This document shows, in pieces, positions 1 to 4,572 of a stretch of DNA of 5,070 nucleotides. Position numbers and translations under genes: made by a program. How positions within the stretch are numbered: position 1 is the first letter of the stretch; every line of letters begins with the position of its first letter. The stretch covers positions 1-5,070 of the forward strand of contig JAHENP010000055.1 of the NCBI GenBank assembly GCA_018609965.1. Reading direction: 5' to 3'. The notes under the pieces were generated by a model, which worked only from the letters and a program-made list of their open reading frames with translations, was not told the origin of the DNA and searched no databases. This DNA comes from Haloferacaceae archaeon (GTDB lineage Archaea; Halobacteriota; Halobacteria; Halobacteriales; Haloferacaceae).

Positions 1-255
1 CTGACGGTGCGCGCCGAGCAACTGTGTCTCGTTTTGAATCCCTGCGGCCGTCACACCCGGCGGGAACGCCGCCGCCGGGAGGCTGTCGACCGCGGCTGTC
101 GACTCGGTTCCCGTCTCGGTCGTCGTTCCGTCTGTCACTGTCCTGTTCGCGGTGTCTGGGCCCGCCGCGCCGCCACAGCCGGCGACGAGAAGGAGGCCGA
201 CAACACACAGCGTCGCGAGGTGTCGGCGGCGGGGACCGTCCGTGTCTGGTCGCAC
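1..255 (-). CDS. Haloarchaeal lipoprotein, N-terminal part (runs off the left edge)
   Basis: An open minus-strand frame gives 85 residues before the window ends. It starts at a GTG (253-255) just ahead of a basic stretch (RRR, residues 9-11). A hydrophobic segment at about residues 13-26 ends in a lipobox, LVAGC, with Cys27 as the likely lipidated residue. A Thr/Asp/Glu-rich linker follows (about 30-58), as is usual for haloarchaeal lipoproteins exposed outside the membrane. It leads into the start of a folded part with FPPGV (64-68) and an LLGAH segment (79-83). That PPGV...AH pattern recalls a family of haloarchaeal lipoproteins of unknown function (DUF7537-like); this is recognition from memory, not a search. 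The frame stays open upstream of 255, so the start could be earlier, but only this start puts the signal peptide at the N-terminus. The gene lies 68 bases after the membrane-protein gene on the same strand, with no separate promoter visible. Function unknown. Confidence 0.7.
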   Translation of the reverse strand, partial: MRPDTDGPRRRHLATLCVVGLLLVAGCGGAAGPDTANRTVTDGTTTETGTESTAAVDSLPAAAFPPGVTAAGIQNETQLLGAHRQ

Positions 256-323
256 GTCGTCTCGGTAGCCGCGGAGACGCAAGTCCCCCTCGGTCGGTGT
301 CTGGCCGTGAGACGCACACCGCG

Positions 324-605
324 CTACAGCAGCCAGTCGACGACCGCGAACGCGACGAACAACGAGCCGAACAACACCAGCCAGAACAACACCGAGCCGA
401 GTCGGTCGCGGCTGTCGCGGTCACTCTCTCGTCTGGGAGCGTAGACGCTCGACAGCTCTGACTCGGGCGCGAGTCCGACACGACGGAGGAACAACAGTCC
501 CGAAAAAAGCAGGACGGAAGCGACGACGGTTGTCACGACCGCACGGAGGAGTTCCCCGACGGCCGTCGGCTCCGTCGCCGTCTGGAGGAGTGTCGTTGGG
601 GTCAC
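324..605 (-). CDS. Small two-helix membrane protein, unknown function
   Basis: This 93-residue protein starts at GTG (603-605). A short polar N-terminus (TPTTLLQTATEPTA) is followed by a first membrane helix at about residues 19-40. A charged loop (about 41-68) carries PESE and many Arg/Asp residues, and a second helix at about 69-92 runs almost to the C-terminus (VVDWLL). The hydrophobic, Val/Leu-rich segments separated by a charged loop, together with good codon use, support a real gene. The frame is open far upstream, to 989. That extension crosses a tandem repeat whose 34-base period does not preserve the frame and encodes a Pro/Thr/His-rich sequence, so I did not include it. No ribosome binding site is seen. 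The lipoprotein gene follows on the same strand. I do not recognise the family; a small accessory membrane protein is all that can be said. Confidence 0.65.
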   Translation of the reverse strand: MTPTTLLQTATEPTAVGELLRAVVTTVVASVLLFSGLLFLRRVGLAPESELSSVYAPRRESDRDSRDRLGSVLFWLVLFGSLFVAFAVVDWLL

Positions 606-615
606 GGGTGGAAGT

Positions 616-717
616 GGGGTGGTTGTTCCGTGATGGTAGTAGTTGCGGGGGAGTGGTGGTTCGGTGAGGGTCGCGGTCGCGGGGACGTGGTGGTTCCGTG
701 GGGGGTGCGGGACAGTG
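616..717. repeat. Three degenerate 34-base tandem units, G/T-rich on the plus strand
   Basis: Units begin at 616, 650 and 684, exactly 34 bases apart. The best-conserved part is the first 17 bases of each unit, with the core GTGGTTCCGTG or one- to two-base variants of it. Units 1 and 2 agree at 14 of 17 bases in this half and 12 of 17 in the second half. Units 2 and 3 agree at 14 of 17 and then only 9 of 17. The stretch has several runs of three to six G and few C on the plus strand. It sits immediately before the start of the minus-strand membrane-protein gene. Confidence 0.6.
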
Positions 718-723
718 AGTCGG

Positions 724-944
724 TCAGGTGGCGACGACGCGGTGGAAAAACGCGTCCACATCGACGGCAGTGTTGTACACCGACAGCCCGATCCAGCGGG
801 ACTATCGAGAACAGACTGCGAGACGGTCAGGGTCAGCGGCACGGTCGTCGGGTTGCCGCCCGAGAGGCGGAGACAGCCGGCGAGCGCGGCGACACCGGTT
901 CTGGCGGCCGCCAGCAGACTGCGTCGTGTCGTGCGGTCCGTCAC
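724..944 (-). pseudogene. Possible remnant of a Tat-type lipoprotein gene, apparently frameshifted
   Basis: From a GTG (942-944) the minus strand encodes a short N-terminus with twin arginines (TTRRSLL, RR at residues 7-8). A hydrophobic stretch and a lipobox, LAGC, follow with Cys at residue 24, then GGNPTTVPLTLTVSQ. This is the usual look of a haloarchaeal Tat-exported lipoprotein. After roughly residue 45 this frame turns into Pro/Thr/His-rich sequence with poor codon use. Meanwhile a frame two bases on reads LSVYNTAVDVDAFFHRVVAT and then stops at 724-726, with typical haloarchaeal codons. Joining the two halves needs one or two frameshifts. The joined product would be about 73 residues, so this may be a decayed gene, a sequencing error, or chance. 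If the first frame were real and intact it would run on into the membrane protein at 324-605, a fusion I think unlikely. Confidence 0.35.
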
Positions 945-989
945 AGAGACACCGACAGCGACCAACCCGAAAGCAGACGCGGTCGACAA

Positions 990-1010
990 CCCCGGCGTTC
1001 AATACCGGGG
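990..1010. promoter_or_regulatory. TATA-like element inside an inverted repeat, upstream of the receiver gene
   Basis: CCCCGG (990-995) and CCGGGG (1005-1010) form a perfect 6-base inverted repeat around a 9-base centre, CGTTCAATA. The centre, with TTCAATAC (998-1005), lies about 29 bases before the ATG at 1030, the position expected of a haloarchaeal TATA box for a leaderless or very short-leader transcript. The dyad could be an operator that blocks the TATA box, or a chance GC-rich palindrome. Confidence 0.4.
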
Positions 1011-1029
1011 GGCGCAAATCGACCGGAGA

Positions 1030-1383
1030 ATGCAGCGTGTCCTGATCGTAGACGACTCGGGGTTCCAACGGACACTTGTCCGTGACGCCGTCAGCGACGA
1101 GTACGAGGTGGTCGGCGAGGCGGAGAACGGCGCCGAGGCCGTCGACAAGTTCGAGAACCTCTCTCCGGACGTGGTGACGATGGACATCATGATGCCGGCG
1201 ATGAACGGCGTGGAGGCGACAGCGGAGATCAAAGACCAGAGTCCGGACACCACGATCGTGATGATCACCAGCGTCGAGCAACGCGAGATGATGAAGAAGG
1301 CCGTCGCCGCCGGCGCGGACGCGTACGTCACCAAGCCGTTCGACGGCGAGGACGTGCTCGAAGAACTCGCGGGTGTCGTCTGA
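1030..1383 (+). CDS. Stand-alone response regulator receiver (CheY-like)
   Basis: This is a 117-residue single-domain receiver. It is phosphorylated on an aspartate by a partner histidine kinase and passes the signal on by protein-protein contact in the cytoplasm. All conserved positions are present: the acidic pair Asp8-Asp9 (VLIVDDSG), the phosphoacceptor Asp52 (TMDIMMPAMNG), Thr80 (MITSVEQ), Tyr99 at the switch position, and Lys102 followed by Pro (TKPF). There is no output domain: the protein ends right after the last helix, so it is the length of CheY itself. The frame is open upstream to 643, but the receiver fold starts at once from ATG 1030, so that start is firm. GGAG at 1025-1028 is too close to act as a normal ribosome binding site; the TATA-like box at 998-1005 suggests little or no leader. 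No kinase, chemoreceptor or other che gene is nearby, so chemotaxis CheY is possible but not shown. Confidence 0.96.
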   Translation: MQRVLIVDDSGFQRTLVRDAVSDEYEVVGEAENGAEAVDKFENLSPDVVTMDIMMPAMNGVEATAEIKDQSPDTTIVMITSVEQREMMKKAVAAGADAYVTKPFDGEDVLEELAGVV

Positions 1384-1443
1384 GCCGACGGCTCCAGAAG
1401 ACGACAGTCGATCGGGTGTGCGGGGACGGAGACACCCGACTGT
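1382..1443. terminator. Hairpins after the receiver gene, candidate 3' end structure
   Basis: A small hairpin, GAGCC-GAC-GGCTC (1382-1394), overlaps the stop codon. A stronger one follows: TCGGGTGT (1412-1419) pairs perfectly with ACACCCGA (1432-1439) around a 12-base loop. The pairing resumes below with ACAG (1404-1407) and CTGT (1440-1443), leaving a 4-base bulge (1408-1411) on one side only. There is no T-run, so this is a structural candidate rather than a classical terminator. It lies between two convergent genes and could serve either. Confidence 0.4.
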
Positions 1444-1482
1444 GCCGGAACACGACACTCGCGTTCGGACGCCGCACCGTGC

Positions 1483-1534
1483 CGAGTGGGTGTGTCGGCT
1501 CAACCGGGTGAGATCGAGTGGGTGTGTCGGCTCA
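1483..1534. repeat. Perfect 20-base direct repeat at the 3' end of the aldehyde dehydrogenase gene
   Basis: CGAGTGGGTGTGTCGGCTCA occurs at 1483-1502 and again at 1515-1534, with a 32-base period. The second copy includes the stop codon of the minus-strand aldehyde dehydrogenase gene (1532-1534). The pattern is what a short tandem duplication of the gene's 3' end would leave. The copies are identical, so the event may be recent. Confidence 0.85.
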
Positions 1535-3058
1535 GTCCAGCGAGATGTTGACCGTCTTCGTCTGTGTGTAGTGGTCGACGGCCTCCTGAGCGGTCTCACG
1601 GCCGATTCCGCTCTGCTTGTAGCCGCCGAACGGCTGGCCCGCCGGGAAGTCGTTGTACGTGTTGACCCAGATGGTGCCCGCCTCGATGTCACGGGCACAC
1701 CGGTGGGCGGTGGTCAGGTCCTCCGTCAGGACTCCCGCTGCCAGCCCGTAGTCGACATCGTTGGCCAGTTCCATCATCTCGTCGTACTCCGACCAGGTGA
1801 ACACCTCCTGGACCGGGCCGAAGATCTCCTCTTGGACCGCGCGGTTGTCGTGGTCGATGTCGGCGATCAGCGTCGGCGTGACGAAACACCCGTCCGCGAG
1901 CGCCTCGTCGTCCGGCGCGTCGCCGCCGGTCACGAACTCGGCGTCGGCGTCTCTGGCCTCCTCGATGTACTCCATCGTCCGTTCGACCTGGTCGCTCGTC
2001 ACCTTCGGTCCCAGATCCGTCGACTCCAACAACGGGTCACCGACCGTCATGTCGTCTGCGCCGGCCGCGAGTCTGTCGAGGAACTCCTCGCGGATGTCCT
2101 CGTGGACGAACAACCGCGACCCCGCACAGCAACACTCCCCGGTGTTGAAAAAGATCGCCGTCAGCGTCGTCTCGACGGCGCGTTCGAGGTCGGCGTCCGG
2201 GAACACCACCAACGGCGACTTCCCACCCAGTTCGAGGGTCACGTCGGTGATCGTGTCGGCGGCGGACTTCATCACCTCGCGGCCGACGGCCGTCGAACCG
2301 GTGAACGCCAGCTTCCGGATGTCCTCGTGGCTCGCCAACGGCGCGCCCGCCTCCTCGCCGAGCCCGGTGACGACGTTCACCGCGCCGTCGGGGATCACGT
2401 CCCCCGCGACTTCCATCAGCTTCAGGATCGACAGTGGGGTCTGTTCGGCCGGCTTGAGTACGACCGCGTTGCCGGCCGCCAGCGCCGGGCCGAGCTTCCA
2501 GGCGGCCATCAACAACGGGAAGTTCCACGGGATGATCTGCCCGACGACGCCGTACGGCTCCTGGATCGTCTGGACGTGTCGGGAGCCGTCCGTGTTCACC
2601 GTCTCGCCCTCGTGGGCGCGGGCCATCCCCGCGAAGTACCGGAAGTGGTCGACGACCAGTTCGATGTCGATCCGCGCCTCGCTGATCGGCTTCCCGTTGT
2701 CCAACGACTCCAACGTGGCGAACGCCTCCGCTCGTTCCTCGACGCGGTCGGCCATCGCCTCCAGAGTGGCCTGCCGGTCGGCCGTCGACATCGTCGACAG
2801 CCGCTCGTCGAACCCCTCCTGTGCGGCCGCGACTGCCCGGTCGACATCCGACGCAACACCTGCCTCCACCTCCGCCAGTGTCTCCCCTGTCGTCGGATCG
2901 CGTGTCTCGAACGTCTCCCGAGCGTCGCTGGTGGTCCACTCACCGCCGATGTACAGCTCCCGGTGGGCCGGGAGCACCTCGTCTGCTGCCTGCTCGTGAC
3001 GTTGTCTGATCGCGGACTTCCGCTCTGCGGTCGTCTCTGCCTCGTTGTCGACTGACAT
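1532..3058 (-). CDS. NAD(P)-dependent aldehyde dehydrogenase
   Basis: This 508-residue enzyme of the classical ALDH superfamily oxidises an aldehyde to the carboxylic acid with NAD+ or NADP+. The signature elements are all present and in order: PWNFP with the oxyanion-hole Asn179, LKPAEQTP with Lys202 in the cofactor site, FTGSTAVG (252-259) of the nucleotide-binding fold, LELGGKSP with general base Glu276, and FNTGECCCAGSR. In that last motif the middle Cys of the triplet, Cys310, is the expected nucleophile. EEIFGPV (Glu411) and the C-terminal PFGGYKQSGIGRE (476-488) complete the set. Length is normal and the sequence is intact. ATG 3058 is chosen because the leading 30 residues are acidic and haloarchaeal in style, the family N-terminal strand (ELYIGGEW) follows at 34-41, and a TATA-like box lies about 30 bases upstream. 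The frame's upstream extension to 3403 lies antisense to the pilin gene. The substrate cannot be read from sequence; betaine-aldehyde, phenylacetaldehyde or general aliphatic enzymes share these motifs. It stands alone, divergent from the pilin gene. Confidence 0.97.
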   Translation of the reverse strand: MSVDNEAETTAERKSAIRQRHEQAADEVLPAHRELYIGGEWTTSDARETFETRDPTTGETLAEVEAGVASDVDRAVAAAQEGFDERLSTMSTADRQATLEAMADRVEERAEAFATLESLDNGKPISEARIDIELVVDHFRYFAGMARAHEGETVNTDGSRHVQTIQEPYGVVGQIIPWNFPLLMAAWKLGPALAAGNAVVLKPAEQTPLSILKLMEVAGDVIPDGAVNVVTGLGEEAGAPLASHEDIRKLAFTGSTAVGREVMKSAADTITDVTLELGGKSPLVVFPDADLERAVETTLTAIFFNTGECCCAGSRLFVHEDIREEFLDRLAAGADDMTVGDPLLESTDLGPKVTSDQVERTMEYIEEARDADAEFVTGGDAPDDEALADGCFVTPTLIADIDHDNRAVQEEIFGPVQEVFTWSEYDEMMELANDVDYGLAAGVLTEDLTTAHRCARDIEAGTIWVNTYNDFPAGQPFGGYKQSGIGRETAQEAVDHYTQTKTVNISLD

Positions 3059-3084
3059 GGCAACTTTTGCTAGATAGTGTTCAG

Positions 3085-3090
3085 TATTAA
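3085..3090 (-). promoter_or_regulatory. TATA-like box of the aldehyde dehydrogenase gene
   Basis: Read on the minus strand this is TTAATA, in an AT-rich patch, 27-32 bases before the ATG at 3058. No ribosome binding site precedes that ATG. The spacing fits a leaderless transcript starting at or next to the start codon. A 4+4 palindrome (CAGT...ACTG, 3082-3093) surrounds it. Confidence 0.55.
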
Positions 3091-3107
3091 CTGTTTTGGC
3101 CAACTGA

Positions 3108-3125
3108 GTACGACAAACGTCGTAC
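3108..3125. promoter_or_regulatory. Perfect 7+7 dyad in the divergent promoter region, candidate operator
   Basis: GTACGAC (3108-3114) and GTCGTAC (3119-3125) are exact inverted copies around AAAC. The dyad lies 18 bases upstream of the aldehyde dehydrogenase TATA-like box and about 78 bases before that of the pilin gene. This is a usual place for an archaeal activator or repressor dimer to bind. I could not match it to a known regulator's site. Confidence 0.45.
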
Positions 3126-3202
3126 ATATCGGAAAACAGAGAGAAACTGGCGGCGGTCACAGAGACACGGCGAGTATCAGCGGCGATAGCAGACAGAGAA
3201 TA

Positions 3203-3208
3203 TTTATA
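3203..3208 (+). promoter_or_regulatory. TATA-like box of the pilin-like gene
   Basis: TTTATA lies within the AT-rich run TATTTATAT (3201-3209), the clearest archaeal TATA box in the window. It is about 33 bases before GTG 3239. Transcription would start around 3230-3234, giving a leader of only a few bases for that start. Confidence 0.7.
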
Positions 3209-3238
3209 TGTGACTGTGACGAGAGACGAACGACTGGG

Positions 3239-3655
3239 GTGGACAGACAGGTGATCCGGGAGCGACTCACGGCGACAGACCGCGGGATCACCCCTGGGAT
3301 CGCCGTCGCCGCGATGGTCGCCGTCTCGGTGACGCTGGCGGCCGTGTTGGGGACGTGGATACTGACGACCAACCCCGGCGGCACCGGGACCGTCGACGCC
3401 CAAACGGAGGTGAGCTACGAGGGCGGGGAGCTGACCGTCCGGTGGACAGAGGCGGGCACCGCCGACCGGCTCCGGGTCGCGGTCGGGACGGACGTGCGGA
3501 TCATCAACGAGGTGGGTGGTGAGACGACACTGCCGGCGTCACCGGACGAGCAGTTGGTCGTCGTCGCGGAACGGGCAGACGGTGACGCCGCCGTGCTCTC
3601 CCGTGACCGGGTAGAGACGTTCCAAGAAGACGACTCCTTCTTCGGGCTGTTCTGA
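3239..3655 (+). CDS. Archaeal type IV pilin-like protein
   Basis: From GTG 3239 this encodes 138 residues. A short charged leader ending in TDRG (13-16) is followed by a long hydrophobic stretch, ITPGIAVAAMVAVSVTLAAV and on to about residue 42. This is the class III signal peptide layout of archaeal type IV pilins: the prepilin peptidase PibD would cut after Gly16, and the hydrophobic helix would pack in the pilus core. The rest (about 50-127) reads as alternating beta strands (EVSYEGGELTVRW, DRLRVAVG, EQLVVVAE), with an acidic, Phe-rich tail, DDSFFGLF. The usual SPVIGVILM motif is replaced by TPGIAVAAM, so it is a divergent member. GTG 3251 is another possible start, with GGTGG (3238-3242) eight bases ahead as a weak ribosome binding site. 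The frame's upstream extension to 3077 runs through the promoter and is not used. It stands alone with no pilus assembly genes (PilB/PilC) here, so it could be a minor pilin or a membrane-anchored protein using the same pathway. Confidence 0.82.
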   Translation: MDRQVIRERLTATDRGITPGIAVAAMVAVSVTLAAVLGTWILTTNPGGTGTVDAQTEVSYEGGELTVRWTEAGTADRLRVAVGTDVRIINEVGGETTLPASPDEQLVVVAERADGDAAVLSRDRVETFQEDDSFFGLF

Positions 3656-3686
3656 GCGGGGTCTCCCCCCGTCGGGCGACACCGCG

Positions 3687-4439
3687 TCAGTAGAACTCGA
3701 CGGTCGTCCCGTCGTGACGGCACGTCTCCAGTGCGTGTTTCGCGTCTATCCCGGCGGCGTGAGCGGTCCGGCCGGTGCCGACACCCACCTTCAGCTCCAC
3801 GTCCACCTCGTCGTTGACGGCAGTGATCGCGTCGTGGTACTCACTCTCCGACAGCTCCGGGCAGGCGGCGATGACGTTGTCGCCGCCGACGAAGAACGCC
3901 AGCGCGCCGTGTTCCGACCGGAGATGTCGCATCAACGCCGCGTACCCACCCTCGATGTTGACGAACGTGTCGAACTCCGACAGTTGGTCGGTGTACTTGC
4001 CGGTGGCGTCGTCGACATCGAAGTGTGCGATCTCCACGTCGTCGGTGTCGGTGTCGGCGGCGAACTCCCCGTCGAGCACCTCCCGGCGGTCCGGCGACTG
4101 TGCGCTGCCGGCCGCCTGGATGCGCTCGGAGGCGGCCGCGAGCGCGTCCGCCGGGCGTTCGGCGACGCCGACGCCGACGCTGACGGTTACCGGGTAGCGG
4201 TTCGCGAGTGAGGTCTGGAGCGTCTCGTGGGCGCCCCGGTCGAGGCCGTTCGTCACGGCGACGACGTTGTCGCCGCGGGCGTAGAAGGCGTATGCGTCGC
4301 GGGCGCCGACAAACTGGGCCACGTCGGTGTACAGCCGGGACTGGAGCGTCTGGAGATCCATCTCGCGGCGCGGCTCCGGGGTCACCGTCCAAGGGCCGTA
4401 GTTGTCGAGTTGGAGTTGTGTCGCCTGAATCCGAGTCAT
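3687..4439 (-). CDS. gch3: GTP cyclohydrolase III (archaeal type)
   Basis: This 250-residue protein matches archaeal GTP cyclohydrolase III (also called ArfA). The enzyme opens the imidazole ring of GTP to give the formylamino-pyrimidine nucleotide FAPy and pyrophosphate, the first step of archaeal riboflavin and F420 synthesis, in the cytoplasm with a divalent metal. Two related domains in tandem resemble nucleotidyl cyclase palm folds. Domain 1 starts with LQLDNYGPWT (9-18), the family hallmark, and has ARGDNVVAV (54-62). Domain 2 has VEIAHFDVDDATGKYTD (135-151), an FVNIEGGY segment (159-166) and GGDNVIAACPEL (185-196). A KVGVGTGRTAHAAG stretch (217-230) closes it. Asp12-Asn13, Asp57-Asn58 and Asp187-Asn188 are the likely metal and nucleotide site. 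Length is as expected for the family and the gene is intact. ATG 4439 places the hallmark near the N-terminus. No strong ribosome binding site is seen. It is divergent from the HAD phosphatase and convergent with the pilin gene, from which it is separated by only 31 bases. Confidence 0.97.
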   Translation of the reverse strand: MTRIQATQLQLDNYGPWTVTPEPRREMDLQTLQSRLYTDVAQFVGARDAYAFYARGDNVVAVTNGLDRGAHETLQTSLANRYPVTVSVGVGVAERPADALAAASERIQAAGSAQSPDRREVLDGEFAADTDTDDVEIAHFDVDDATGKYTDQLSEFDTFVNIEGGYAALMRHLRSEHGALAFFVGGDNVIAACPELSESEYHDAITAVNDEVDVELKVGVGTGRTAHAAGIDAKHALETCRHDGTTVEFY

Positions 4440-4490
4440 TGTTGTCTGTACGTGGACACTGCGACGGAAGGGTGTTATCGTTCACAGATC

Positions 4491-4544
4491 TGAGACGACG
4501 CAGGCGACGACGAACTTTGAGACGACGCAGGCGACGACGAAGGT
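4491..4544. repeat. Two 27-base tandem repeat units between gch3 and the phosphatase gene
   Basis: Units at 4491-4517 and 4518-4544 share their first 24 bases exactly and differ only in the last three (CTT against GGT). A further TGA at 4545-4547 looks like the start of a third unit, giving about 2.1 copies. Each unit contains GACGACGCAGGCGACGACGA, itself made of related GACGACG blocks. The repeat fills much of the 133-base spacer between two divergent genes, where the phosphatase promoter should lie. Confidence 0.9.
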
Positions 4545-4572
4545 TGATGCTGCCGCCGCCCGAACGCACTCT

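Larger units (their letters stand above)
606..1029. other. 424-base stretch without a confident gene
   Basis: This lies between the membrane-protein gene and the receiver gene. It holds a G/T-rich degenerate tandem repeat (616-717), a lipoprotein-like reading frame on the minus strand that appears broken (724-944), and an inverted repeat overlapping the likely promoter of the receiver gene (990-1010). Open frames cross it on both strands, but their translations are low in complexity or arginine-rich and do not look like proteins. Confidence 0.6.

Noticed and set aside
616..717. CRISPR-like array
   Set aside because: Only three degenerate units directly abutting, with no conserved repeat plus variable spacer pattern and no cas genes.
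324..989. Single 221-residue minus-strand protein joining a lipoprotein-like N-terminus to the two-helix membrane protein
   Set aside because: The middle (about 606-800) is Pro/Thr/His-rich with poor codon use and crosses a tandem repeat whose period is not a multiple of three. Treated instead as a possible broken gene plus a separate small gene.
643..1029. N-terminal extension of the receiver protein
   Set aside because: The receiver fold begins immediately at ATG 1030 and the extension is arginine-rich, antisense-like sequence without recognisable motifs.
1373..3055. Long plus-strand open frame opposite the aldehyde dehydrogenase (560 codons)
   Set aside because: It is a shadow frame typical of GC-rich genomes: Arg/Val/Leu-rich without motifs, while the minus strand has every catalytic residue of a known enzyme.
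3106..3125. Match to the TrmB-type sugar regulator site (TACT, 7-8 bases, GAGTA)
   Set aside because: GAGTA is present at 3106-3110, but the paired TACT half is not at the required spacing.
3059..3403. N-terminal extension of the aldehyde dehydrogenase
   Set aside because: It would run antisense through the pilin gene and across both promoter elements, and the family needs no such extension.
3658..3668. GGGG-TCT-CCCC hairpin between the pilin gene and gch3 as a shared terminator
   Set aside because: Only a four-base stem and no T-run; too weak to call in such GC-rich sequence.
4482..4572. Extension of the HAD phosphatase through the 27-base repeat
   Set aside because: The frame is open, but HAD proteins start a few residues before motif I and the repeat translates to low-complexity sequence.
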